Shown here: piece by piece, positions 10,313 to 21,763 of the stretch
Position numbering within the stretch: position 1 is the stretch's first letter
Layout of the letters: every line of letters starts with the position of its first letter
NCBI GenBank assembly: GCA_039105265.1
Contig: JAPFFF010000003.1
Span: forward strand, 4,960,001-5,024,000
DNA length: 64,000 nucleotides
DNA from: Tritrichomonas musculus
Taxonomy: Eukaryota > Parabasalia > Tritrichomonadida > Tritrichomonadidae
Direction: 5' to 3'
Notes under the pieces: model-generated
What the model saw: only the letters and a program-made list of their open reading frames with translations
Databases searched by the model: none
Told to the model about the DNA's origin: nothing
Position numbers and translations under genes: made by a program

Positions 10313-10860
10313 TATATAAAAATTAACATATTGGAATAATTCAGTTTATTTAGATATTTATTAATAATTGCATATATAAATTAAATCTTTTGATTAAAAA
10401 TAGTAGATATTTGATAGAGAATTCGTAATTTTGTAAAAGGGCAATAGGGTTGAAATAAAATATCGTGTAATTTCGTGCGAGCTTTTTGAGAAGATGCTTG
10501 CAAATAAGTTCACAAAAATAATTGAATTGTTTTTGATCAGCATCATTCAAAAAGTGAACTGATAGAAAAAGTTTAATCGGTATTATATTCAAAAAGTTTT
10601 ATTCTATTATAAATAGCGCCATTTTATTATAGTATTTTTGGCTTATGGAACTCATGTGTTGTGGAATTCTTCTGCAGGGAATCTTACAATCTTGAGGTCC
10701 TAAGCTGTAGTGCTCTACTGCAGATGGCTCTGCATTTTAGGAATCATCAGCCAAGAATAATAATAATTTTATCAATTACCTTATGATTTGTAACCAGGTG
10801 CTCGTTTACTAAACAATATAGAACCAAAATTCCGTGTAGACTATACAAATCACCAAAAAT

Positions 10861-11340
10861 CTTGTACTGATTTCTCAATCGAAATAATAGTTAATCAACA
10901 AAAGCGATTTCTACATATAATTTACTTTTTTACTTTTCTTTTGATGTTTTATTAAACGTTTGTTATATGAACCATACAAAATCTTGTACTGATTTCTCAA
11001 TCGAAATAATAGTTAATCAACAAAAGCGATTTCTACATATAATTTTCTTTTTTACTTTTCTTTTGATGTTTTATTAAACGTTTGTTATACGAACCATCCA
11101 AAATCTTGTACTGATTTCTCAATCGAAATAATAGTTAATCAACAAAAGCGATTTCTACATATAATTTTCTTTTTTACTTTTCTTTTGATGTTTTATTAAA
11201 CGTTTGTTATACGAACCATCCAAAATCTTGTACTGATTTCTCAATCGAAATAATAGTTAATCAACAAAAGCGTTTTCTACATATAATTTACTTTTTTACT
11301 TTTCTTTTGATGTTTTATTAAACGTTTGTTATATCTTGAT
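10861..11340. repeat. 122-bp tandem repeat, left arm (4 units)
   Basis: Units begin with CTTGTACTGATTTCTCAATC at 10861, 10983, 11105 and 11227, an exact 122-base spacing. The copies differ at only a few positions (TTTACT versus TTTTCT, ATATGA versus ATACGA, GCGATTT versus GCGTTTT). They sit inside the left arm of the foldback element. Confidence 0.92.
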
Positions 11341-11929
11341 ATGTTTAAATTGTAATTTTATTTGAATGCGAATCATCTTTTAAAATTATCTTTCAAAATA
11401 TTAAACAAAAAGGTAAATATTATATAAATAAAACTAAATAAATAATAAATGTTGAATTAAAATGTTCTTTTATTAATTTTTATTGAAATGATTATCTGAA
11501 TTTACTCGAAAATTTTTTTACTTTTGATGAAATTGTCTGCTGCTCTCTAACATCTAATTTTAAATAACGGAATAGAATTCAAAATATGCATATCATCTTT
11601 AAACCTTCGAAATCATCAAATTTGCGATAAATCATATGAAGACCGTTTATAAGAAAAAATGCTTAGAATTAAGAGTAAAATTAAATATTAGAGAGCAGCA
11701 GACAATTTCATCAAAAGTAAAAAAATTTTCGAGTAAATTCAGATAATCATTTCAATAAAAATTAATAAAAGAACATTTTAATTCAACATTTATTATTTAT
11801 TTAGTTTTATTTATATAATATTTACCTTTTTGTTTAATATTTTGAAAGATAATTTTAAAAGATGATTCGCATTCAAATAAAATTACAATTTAAACATATC
11901 AAGATATAACAAACGTTTAATAAAACATC

Positions 11930-12262
11930 AAAAGAAAAGTAAAAAAGTAAATTATATGTAGAAAACGCTTTTGTTGATTAACTATTATTTCGATTGAGAA
12001 ATCAGTACAAGATTTTGGATGGTTCGTATAACAAACGTTTAATAAAACATCAAAAGAAAAGTAAAAAAGAAAATTATATGTAGAAATCGCTTTTGTTGAT
12101 TAACTATTATTTCGATTGAGAAATCAGTACAAGATTTTGTATGGTTCATATAACAAACGTTTAATAAAACATCAAAAGAAAAGTAAAAAAGTAAATTATA
12201 TGTAGAAATCGCTTTTGTTGATTAACTATTATTTCGATTGAGAAATCAGTACAAGATTTTTG
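11930..12262. repeat. 122-bp tandem repeat, right arm (3 units)
   Basis: The reverse-complement units recur at 122-base spacing (GTACAAG at 12005, 12127 and 12249). One unit fewer than in the left arm accounts for the roughly 123-base length difference between the arms, implying unit loss or gain after the arms became identical. Confidence 0.9.
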
Positions 12263-12854
12263 GTGATTTGTATAGTCTACACGGAATTTTGGTTCTATAT
12301 TGTTTAGTAAACGAGCACCTGGTTACAAATCATAAGGTAATTGATAAAATTATTATTATTCTTGGCTGATGATTCCTAAAATGCAGAGCCATCTGCAGTA
12401 GAGCACTACAGCTTAGGACCTCAAGATTGTAAGATTCCCTGCAGAAGAATTCCACAACACATGAGTTCCATAAGCCAAAAATACTATAATAAAATGGCGC
12501 TATTTATAATAGAATAAAACTTTTTGAATATAATACCGATTAAACTTTTTCTATCAGTTCACTTTTTGAATGATGCTGATCAAAAACAATTCAATTATTT
12601 TTGTGAACTTATTTGCAAGCATCTTCTCAAAAAGCTCGCACGAAATTACATGATATTTTTTTTAAACCGGGCAATAGATAAAAGCCGCCGAGTAAAATAA
12701 TACCATTATTATTAACGCTTGCTCTATAAATGATAAAAATTCAAGAGATATCTAAGAATCTTATTTTTAATTAATAATAACTAGACAAAAAAATGCTATT
12801 CTTTGAAAGCAAAACATTGTCGGTATTTTTTTAAAAAAGACTTAGTGGCTCTAT

Positions 12855-15800
12855 TTAAAAATAAAGGCGGAGAACAGTAAAGCTTTGATAATATAACAAT
12901 AATGGAGTCGATGTTGTTAATCTATTATCTGGACTAACTGCTAATAAATATCGCGTACGACACTTGGTAGATATATCCCGAAATCCATACACGTACATCT
13001 TAACGTTATCTTCCATGTCTAACAATCTCTTGTAATATGTCTTCGGTTTCATTAACTCTGTTACTAAGTAATTACATAGTTGCATACGTAACTGCTTAGC
13101 TGCTTGTACATCTTCTTGTAGTTTAACACCTTCATCGTTAACCTCTTGTACGACAGCATCTACTTTCTTGTTATCTGCTTTAATAGTCTTAATCGTATCA
13201 TCATGTTTCTTCATAAACATCTTCTCATCTTCTAACTCTTTCAAATATTGTTGTTCTATAGTGTTTCTCATTTCGGTGAGAATAAAATAGACTGTGGAGT
13301 CGATAAACTTAATTGGTACGTTCTCAGTCTTTAGGATAGATATATTTTTGGAATTAATTACTCTAAATTTCGTTATCGAATTATCTTCTAAGTTGGGTGT
13401 ATTAAGCTCATCTAACTTATATATTGGAGCGAATCGTTTATTACCATTAGTTAAGTATGTTACGAGCTCATCTAATTCGAATCGTTTAGTAATATTCGGT
13501 ACGAGAACCTTCTCGTAACAGTGTTCTCTTATTATTAACTCTTCCCCATCTCGCTTACATGTAACTACTAGTATTGGAAGATTAAAGCTAAATAGTTTAA
13601 GTACATTGTTTATGTAATTATCGGTAATGTTGTACAAGTAGAATCCATTTACCTTGCCGGTAATGTCGTTAACGAAGTATGAGAACAGTGCTATTTTGTT
13701 ATCTAAATCGACGACGAGTAAGTTATATTCTAATTTGTTTAATACGGACTTCCATTGGTTGTTAATGGGATTGTGATAGATTAACTCTTGTGGAAGTAGT
13801 TCGGTGAGATACCCGTATTTTACACAATCTCAATGAGTTTGCGATAATTCAATACTTCATTTCATTTACCAAAATGCTTTCAATATTTGATAACTTTATT
13901 TATATATTTTTATTATTGTCCTAATCAATATAAAACTGATCAGAATTCGACCAAATCGCTTTTCTGAGTAATTAAGATGCTCTTACAAACAAATTCTTCT
14001 AATTCCGCAACAGATGAATCGCCTTTTTACAAAATAATTTCTACATATTCTTAAAATCTTTTAATCATTGCATTTCTACCTTCACATGTTCAGTTCAGCC
14101 AGCACACACGAAAATTATTTTTATACACTTACATTCGGCCCGCTTAACCGATTTTAGGAGATGTTTTATCACGTTTTTACATTCTCATGTTATTTAGCAA
14201 TATTTTCACTACCTACGACAAAATTTGTTCTACAACTAAGACTTCCATTATAAGCCGCAATTTATTTTTGTTATTTTCAAGAATAAATAGCCAAATATAA
14301 TTTGGTTTTTTTTTTTATCTATTTATTTACTTATTGTTTTATTTATTTTATTTCTTACTGTTTTTGACATTGAAAAAAACTATTATATAACACTTACTAT
14401 TTTCTCAGGTGATTTTTCAAAATATTTATGGAAAATAACTATTATGTAGTTTCAGATTTTTGAACAAGCATAATTTCTTCATAATATATTTACATATATG
14501 CACAAGAAAAATAAATTAAAAAACAAAACTTTTCGATTAAAGATTATTTTTTTTTTTTTTTCAAAGTTTTTTAAACATTTTTATTTAAATTAGCTCTTCA
14601 AACTCGACATAAGCAATTGTTGAAATAGACTTTAATCAAAAAAACAAAATTTGGCGCTAAATTTCAAGGAAATTAGTTAAAATAGCGCCACATTTTCAAT
14701 TCAAAAAAAACTATCATACCAATTTTGAGAGCTGAGATTTTAAATTTGAATGATTATACATACGTTTGCTTTCAATTTTTCTATGTATCATAAAATTAAA
14801 ATATTTCATCATTGAATAATAATTAATGAATAATTTTGATATTATTGAAATCAAAAGAGATTGTTATATAATTGTATAAATGCAATATTCCAATTACTTT
14901 CAAAAAAAATTAAATTTAAATAATTTACATTAAATATCGTTCCAATTTAAATAAATTTCTTAAATTATATCATTAAAGCATATAAATTTTATGATTATTG
15001 CATATCTTGAGCAGAAACACAAAAAATGACGAAGTTTTTATTTTCACAAAAAAAAATTAATGTTGATCTTTTTCATTCATTGTTTCTTATTCATTGTGAT
15101 CTAATTAAGAAATTTTACTAGTTAAATTTTGCAATTGCAAAATTATATCAGTGATAATTTAGAAAATAAAAAAAATCAATGTTTTTGAATGTGATATCTG
15201 ATAGAAAAAATGGCATACTGTTGTCAGCAATATGGTATATAAAAAAAGTGTGCTCTAAAAATAAGATTTCTTTGCTCCTACTAAGAAAAAAAAAGAATTC
15301 AAATTTTTGAGAAAAAAATGTATCTTTAATACTAGTTGAAACTTTCATCAACAAATCAAGTATATACTCATTAAGATATATTCAAGAGGGAAATCCGTAA
15401 TTACTAATACAAGAGAAGATTTCCAAAAATATTAATTTTTCGAATTATTTCCAATTTGTTATTTTTCTATAAAAAAGCTTAAAGATTAAAGTTTATTTGA
15501 ATTGTATTCTAATTGCGCAGCTTAAAATATCTAAATATTATTTTATTTGTCATTTTGAAGCCTGTAAAGTTTTCACTTAACTTTTTTCAAAAATAAACGA
15601 ACGTAAACGTACATAAAAAAATAGTCGCTTAACTTTTTGAATTAAAAAAAAAATGTAAAAAAAAAAAAAACTATTCAATTTTTTTTATAAAGTATTGAAT
15701 TATCGCAAACTCATTGAGTTTGTGTAAAATACGGGTAGTTAAGATGGTTATGGATATACTCTTCACTAACAGCATTGTTGTTTATATAGAACGTTATCTC

Positions 15801-16712
15801 CAATCGTAACAAACCTGTATCCAAACTATCGTTAATGCTGTTCCGTAACTGCTCATCTGGATTGTATAACCAATCCGCTATATGTGATCCGATCTTACCT
15901 CTAACGGATGGACTCTCGATAGATTGGACGAACTTGTTATAGAATTTGTATCTAACTCTGCCGTGTTCTGTGTTATGGATGAAGGTTAAGCAATTCTTAC
16001 CAACTAGTTTGTCGTTATCCATAATTACGTAGTCTCCATCGTTATTGGAACCTTCCATAACATAATCGTTATTGTCTATTAGATACTGGATCACCTCTTC
16101 TTTGTTAATAACACCAGCGAAATCTTGGGTGAAGTCGATATCGTTAATGTAGATACCTTCATCGTTAAAGGATTTAATAGCTTCTTCGCTAGTAATTAAT
16201 GCGAATACATCGTTAACTGGAATCGCTGGTAATGCGACTTTAATGTACTGTTTATAGTATTCACCTTCTTTGCTACTATACGTTGGTTTTATATATCGTT
16301 TGTTAACATTAATATTGTGGGATTGTAATATTAGTTTAATCTTAGATGTGTGTTCTGCGAGATACTTCGATAGATAATCGTTCTTGTTCTTATTATGCGG
16401 ATCTATCCGACATATCGGACTTTGCTCGCAAATTGGAACCATGTAATAGAAGATAATGTTGTCGCAGAATCTATCACTTAATGGATTAAGCTTATGGTTG
16501 TTAGTAGATCTTTCTGTATAATCTATATCGGATATATTGTTCCAGTTAATCGTTTTTGTGAGATTATACAACATCGTTTCCGGTTTAACGTTCTTGCGCT
16601 GTACATGCTTTAACGGAATCGTTATCGAATATGGACTAATATCGTTTATAGTAATCTCTTTACGTGTGTGGAAGTCGAGTTCGAATAATCTGGCTTCTTC
16701 TTCGCTGTTCAT
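12855..16712 (-). mobile_element. Unidentified element with replication-initiator-like protein, copy A (split)
   Basis: Treated as a fossil: coding blocks of one element on the minus strand, broken and interrupted by the insertion at 13812-15735. Parts: an N-terminal segment 15711-16712 and a C-terminal segment 12855-13637. The N-terminal segment carries three blocks in the order seen in Rep_trans-type rolling-circle initiators and MobT-like relaxases: an aspartate-rich DIDFTQDF (about residue 191), a tyrosine block RVRYKFYNKF (about 252-261) and GLLRLEITFY (about 300-309). The family link is my inference from motif order; I have no alignment. The C-terminal segment is charged and coiled-coil-like. 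The same blocks recur in copy B. No capsid or polymerase gene is seen. Age: the insertion is recent, the family itself older. Confidence 0.6.
13812..15735. mobile_element. TA-inserted DNA transposon nested in copy A, 1.9 kb
   Basis: A 1924-bp insertion with 46-base terminal inverted repeats (13812-13857 and 15690-15735) that differ at one position. The outer ends read CCCGTATTTTACACAA. A TA dinucleotide flanks both ends (13810-13811, 15736-15737), the Tc1/mariner-type duplication. The host sequence on the two sides belongs to neighbouring parts of the same element protein as judged from copy B, so this is a clean insertion. The interior is AT-rich, has no open transposase frame, and includes a small inverted pair TGGCGCTA/TAGCGCCA near 14653-14692. 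Probably non-autonomous; near-identical ends suggest a recent insertion. Confidence 0.8.
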
Positions 16713-17304
16713 GTTTCGTTTAAAGTAAAAAAGTTACATGCGTAGATGATCTTGTGCTAGTTTAATGCAGTAGAAGGAATAAAAAAGTTAAATTAAAATT
16801 GGTTTAGAATAGCTGGATCGTTTATGTAATTTGTTGGTGATATACATTTATGATAAGTTCGTTGGTGATGTTGTTCGTTAATGATCGACTCTTAACGATA
16901 CAAACCAAAAATAATAGACCTACTGCGCAGATGATCCTACGCAAGTGCCCATTCGAGGGGTCTTATGACTTCGTCAAACTTTGCTACGCAAATAAAATGT
17001 TTGAGGATATGCCAACGACTAATGCCAGCGACGTAGGAATAAAAATATGAAAATAATTATGATAGAGGGCTTGTTTACATTCTATTTTTGGGGCTATTTT
17101 AATGGAGTTTGAAATTTGCTGGAAGGGGGTTGGAGGGGGTTTCATTTCTTCAAAAGTTAAGGATGGGCGAACTTTGGTGAGCCCTCCTTAACATATCTAA
17201 CTTCTATACTAATATATCCACTTATAATACATTAAAAAAACACACTAACAAAAAATACAAACAACCTATTTTCGTTTTAAATATGTTTTTTTATTCGTTT
17301 GTAA
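16713..17304. other. Spacer between the two head-to-head element copies
   Basis: 592 bases separating the divergent 5' ends of copies A and B. It is noticeably richer in G and C than the surroundings, with runs of G around 17085-17150 (GCTGGAAGGGGGTTGGAGGG). A 66-codon open frame at 16850-17050 matches nothing known to me. Being the shared upstream region, it would be the place for divergent promoters or, if the initiator guess is right, an origin of replication; no clear hairpin was found by eye. Confidence 0.45.
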
Positions 17305-19786
17305 ATGCAACCACTAACTACAAACTGCGATAGCCAAGAAGAACAAGGAACTTTCGAAACAATTCGCGAACTCGATTACAATATATTCGATAAAGAAGGT
17401 GTTAAGCTTCCTTTCTCTTACTTCTATACTAACTCCAAATCCGAAACATTGCTGCATAACATAACATATACATTAAACATTAACGATACAGCCAATATCG
17501 ATTTTACGCTTGGTGGAACAAACAATAAAGAGCTTAAACCATTATGTTCTAGATTCTGCGATAATATTATTATCCATTTTTTTTTATACCCGAAGATATT
17601 ATAAAGAATAATAAAGCATTAAAGAATTATATTAAACGTAAGGGAACAAACGACCAACCAGAAGAGAATACACCAAAGTCCAAAGAAGACCGACAATTTA
17701 ATAAAGTTCTTAAAGAAATTACGCCATTCCTTGCTAACAATACATAAATTATTAGAGAGTTATTTAATAAATTCGATATACTAATTAATAAGACAAGCAT
17801 AAAGCCGACATCGTTTAAAGTCGATAAAGGAACCATTAAACAGTTTATTAAAATATCTCTGCAAGATGTTCCACTAGATAAGGTTCTTAATATTGTATGC
17901 AATAAAGAGAGAATTAAAGAGTTTAACGATAATGGTATATTTATAATTATATCGAAATAATACAAGACTTTAGCGGAACCATTAACAAGAAGGATGTTAT
18001 AGATTATTTATTAACGAAGCCATGCTTTAGAAAAGAAGGAGAGGAAACCATTAACAACAATACAACAGAAGAACCGATTAAAATAATTATAGATAATAAT
18101 GCATCCGTCGGTTCCAATTGTTTAACATTAATAACGAATTCTTCTTTTGGTGCTGTTAGGTATAATTTTTATAATAAATTCGCGCAATTAATAGAATCTC
18201 CAAATGTTCGAGGTAGTGTCGGAAACCATTACAGCCATTGGACAAATAACTAAGAACAGATATTAAAGGATAATATTAAGAAATCTCTCGATACAGGTAT
18301 TTTAAGATTAGAAATAACATATTATATCGATAACCAAGCGATAACAGATGAATACATTAACAAACACCTCGATTATTTTGTTTATATATTACCTCCAAAT
18401 CTTATATTCTATAACAGTATATCCAAGCAATGGTCGCTATTACTTAATGCTATTAAATATAATCTTTGTGTTGTGGATTAGGATTATAACTTGGCTTTGT
18501 TCTCTTATTCGATAAACAAGCTAACAAACAATATAAGCGGCTTTTATATTAAGAACGTTAATACAAACAAGCTTTCGAACATACTTAAATTATATTCGTT
18601 TAATTATCCAATTATTCTGGTATCATTTAAGCGAACTATCGAAGAAGGAAACGACAATTTGCTTATTAAACAACGAATATATACAAAGGAACTAATAAAA
18701 ACAATAAACAAATCGTTTGTATTAAACGAACTAATAACTTATATATCGAACGGAAATACTTACTTTACACCATTTATTACTAAAGACACAACCATTAAAG
18801 CCGAAGATGTAGGTTTATTAGATTGCCCGATTTGTCGCTTACGATTACAACCAAAGAAGAACATAAACCAATTTACAACCTATAACGTTCCTATAGTGTT
18901 TAAACCAATCGATAACAATAGCAAAATAACCAAACTGTTAAAGAAAGACAAAGAAGAGAATCTATTTAAAAAAGCGAGAGAAGAATTAATAAACGAACTA
19001 ATAAAACAAAAAGAAGAAGAGTCTAACCAACAGATGCAAGATACCACAAAAATAAAGAATATGTTTATTAATTCGTTTAACGATACTCTTAATTCGAACA
19101 AACATAAATTAATCGAATTGGAAAACAAGACGCATTTAATTGTTTATGCTTTTAAATTTATATTTACTCGATATGGGAACAAGGCATTATTATTATGCAG
19201 TAAACAAAACAATATTGGTAGCGAATCTAATTTATCTATTTACTGGTCGGTTAATTCTGTTTACGATTATTTACGAGAGAACATTAACAAATGGACAGAA
19301 ATAGCGAATAACATTTATGGCTCTTCGTTAGGAATACCTATAATGGAGATAGAAAAGGAAGGGGTCTATTATAATGCTTCTCGTAATCTCCGTGCAAAAA
19401 TAAATATCGTTAATAGCACAACAACAAGAGACGAGATACATGTTAACCAACCTCTAGAGTATTACACGAACACAGCAATAGATAAAGAAGTACCGAACAA
19501 TGTTAAAGACGATAATATATTAACACAAAACAGTTATTGTAAAAGAAAACACGAACCAATAGATAAACTTGTTAAAGAAGGGGATGCTATCGAAATTTTT
19601 AATACTTTCGAATATAAAGGAAGCTATTTAATTAGTTTTCGATTAGATGGTAAGGAATTAACAGCAAAGAGCACTAGATTCCTAGACGATATAATTAAAG
19701 ACAAAGAAAGTGTTTTTAAAGTTGTTGTTGGTGTACCAAAGATGCACCCAATTAGTAGACGACGTTGTTATTATTTTATTTCTTAA
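17305..19786 (+). mobile_element. Unidentified element with replication-initiator-like protein, copy B (broken)
   Basis: Treated as a fossil with a few breaks. It lies head to head with copy A. Open parts: 17305-17604, matching the start of copy A (both contain an RFCDNII block and a preceding TNN-K-L-PL motif), and 18491-19786, matching and extending past the C-terminal part of copy A (for example YNLLVVD in A against YNLCVVD in B; SFNLPILVV against SFNYPIILV). The stretch between them still shows the tyrosine and ILRLEIT blocks. Protein similarity between copies is moderate, so they are not a recent duplication but two lineages of one family. The 431-codon C-terminal frame ends with TAA at 19784-19786. 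Function inferred only from copy A motifs. Confidence 0.58.
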
Positions 19787-19913
19787 AGCAGGAAGCAGAC
19801 ATAACCAAATATTATAACAATTAATTGCTACTTTTAAGATTTATACAATATTCTATTTTTTGGAATCCACAAAGGAACAGCATTATTAGAAACGCATAGA
19901 GTGACCCATTTAC

Positions 19914-19942
19914 AATATCCAGGTGGCAAAATTCTACCATCT
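19914..19942 (+). repeat. Inverted 29-mer, left copy
   Basis: AATATCCAGGTGG followed by a variable block and TACCATCT. The reverse complement recurs at 21764-21792 with 25 of 29 bases matching. The two bracket the 17-bp satellite and the second transposon copy. They could be remnants of element ends. Confidence 0.6.
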
Positions 19943-19989
19943 CTAAATTCTACCATCTCTAACGCGACTATATAAAGCAACATTTTTGC

Positions 19990-20258
19990 TGTTTAGAGGT
20001 TTTATAGTATATCCAACAATATATCCACCAATACAATCCAATAGTATATCTATTAATACATCCACTATTATATCCATTTATGGAACACCCAACAATATAT
20101 CCACTAATACATCCACTTATAATATATCAATGCGAGCTATATTGCATAAAGATATAGAGGTATCTAACTAGACAGGTATCGAACAAAACCAATAAGTATC
20201 TAACAAAGCATAGAGGTATCGTATAAAACCAATAGGTATCGCACAAAACCATATACTC
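19990..20258. repeat. Degenerate short tandem repeats (ATCCA-rich, then GGTATC-rich)
   Basis: First a block built from TATATCCA(A/C)(C/T)A-like words (about 20000-20125), then about five imperfect 20-base units around AGGTATCGCACAAAACCAAT (about 20155-20250). No protein gene is credible although one short frame is open (19986-20171). Confidence 0.6.
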
Positions 20259-20615
20259 TATATACTAATACTAACTATATACTAATACTAACTATATACT
20301 AATACTAACTATATACTAATACTAACTATATACTAATACTAACTATATACTAATACTAACTATATACTAATACTAACTATATACTAATACTAACTATATA
20401 CTAATACTAACTATATACTAATACTAACTATATACTAATACTAACTATATACTAATACTAACTATATACTAATACTAACTATATACTAATACTAACTATA
20501 TACTAATACTAACTATATACTAATACTAACTATATACTAATACTAACTATATACTAATACTAACTATATACTAATACTAACTATATACTAATACTAACTA
20601 TATACTAATACTAAC
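20259..20615. repeat. 17-bp minisatellite, 21 copies
   Basis: The unit TATATACTAATACTAAC is repeated 21 times (357 bases) with no difference that I can see. Perfect homogeneity indicates very recent expansion or continuing slippage. Degenerate relatives (TATATACCAACTACA and similar) extend to about 20835, suggesting an older array at the right edge. Confidence 0.95.
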
Positions 20616-20835
20616 TATATACCAACTACATACTACCAACATACTAATTACATATTAACAATATACAAGTTATATACTAATTACATACTACATATATGCT
20701 AACTATATATTAACTACATGCCCCATATGCAGCATATATACCAAATACGTATTAACTATGCATTAATTACATACTACCTATATACCAACTACATACTAAT
20801 TACATATTAACAATATACAAGTTATATACCTTATA
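20616..20835. repeat. Degenerate flank of the 17-bp minisatellite
   Basis: Loose variants of ATATACTAACTACATACTA. A longer block, CTAATTACATATTAACAATATACAAGTTATATAC, occurs twice in similar form (about 20635 and 20790); given in full here it would exceed the motif limit, so the shared core is ATTAACAATATACAAGTTAT. Confidence 0.6.
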
Positions 20836-20847
20836 TACAAAATGGGT

Positions 20848-21430
20848 GAGACACTCTTTTTTTGACCTCAAAAAGTTTCAAAATCTCTTCGAATTTTAGG
20901 TTTTATTTGGTGATTTTAATAAATTTTCTTACCCATTTAATAATCTTTAAATTGGTCATTGAAACCAATCAAAAAACTTAATATTCATCGAGTTTTTTTT
21001 GACTTCACATACTAATAGATCTCTCTTCGTAAGAGATATCCTTCAAAACTACTAATACTATTTGATTTTATACATATGCATTATACATTATAAAACATAA
21101 ATATTTATAATTACTTTGTAGTTAGTCCAAAAAAGTTAATATAATAATTATTTTTAAGTTTTTTCGATACATGATCTTTTCTAACTTTTTATTTTGTAAT
21201 ATTCGATTTCTTCTTTTAATGCTCAATAAAATGATATATTTTGTTTGAACATAACTTCAAAGATAAAGTTTAGTTTGAAAAATGAATTCAAAAAGTTGAA
21301 TTAATAAACGGAATGATTCAATTTTCGGCGGTTAGAAAATTAATTTTAAACGATCAAACTCAATATTTTTGCTTTAAAATATATTATAAGAATAGGGAAT
21401 ATTATTTAAAATGAGGTTCCGCCATTTATA
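20848..21430. mobile_element. Decayed TA-type DNA transposon, family 1 (copy 2, one end)
   Basis: Starts GGTGAGACACTCTTTTTTTG after a TATA-rich flank and is collinear with the reverse complement of copy 1 (8828-10312): the CTTCGAATTTTA word and the AACGGAATGATTCAATTTT block fall at the same distances from the end (about 0.4 kb for the latter). The matching distal end was not found; the similarity fades after about 21370, so this copy is truncated or too diverged to follow. The right boundary given is approximate. Confidence 0.45.
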
Positions 21431-21763
21431 AAATCAAAAAATTCAAAATGACCATTTTTTACCCAAATTATTTTTTATGGAAAATAAAATGCGATTATCT
21501 AATTCACCTTTGATGATTTTGATTTTTTAAATAGTAAATTATATGTAGCTATTAAAAATCTATCTAAATATAAAATAACTGGAAAAAGTCTTGGATAGCT
21601 TACACATTATACAAACTATATGCAAAAAATAAAAATAATAATTAAATACGATATATTTATTTTTGGAAAACTACTATAAAAATCCTTATATATTAACAAT
21701 TTTATCGAAATATCGACTAGCACTATATGGAGCTCGACGCTAACGGGAATTTCTCGAAAATGC

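Larger units (their letters stand above)
10448..12668. mobile_element. Foldback (Mutator-like) transposon, 2.2 kb
   Basis: A near-perfect giant inverted repeat. The left arm runs 10448-11563, the right arm 11676-12668, around a 112-base unique spacer. The outer ends are GGTTGAAATAAAATATCG at the left and, reversed, GGTTTAAAAAAAATATCA at the right. A perfect 9-base direct repeat GGGCAATAG flanks the element (10439-10447 and 12669-12677); 9-bp duplications with very long inverted ends are the hallmark of Mutator-like (MULE) foldback elements, which are known in Trichomonas. Each arm holds a 122-bp tandem array, four units left and three right. No transposase is present. A short frame in each arm (with FLNDADQKQFNYF) is duplicated only because the arms are. 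Confidence 0.82.

Noticed and set aside
10350-10592. 80-codon minus-strand frame crossing the left edge of the foldback element
   Set aside because: It spans element and flank, so it cannot be an element gene. Its inner part is repeated in the right arm only because the arms are inverted copies.
12855-19786. Polinton/Maverick or other virus-like element as the identity of the two copies
   Set aside because: No polymerase B, integrase, packaging ATPase or capsid-like frame is seen in the neighbourhood. The name is not supported, although the copies are treated with the same caution.
20259-20615. 17-bp array as a CRISPR array or telomere
   Set aside because: There are no unique spacers, the unit is a plain tandem repeat, and it is not a telomere-type G-rich repeat at a chromosome end.
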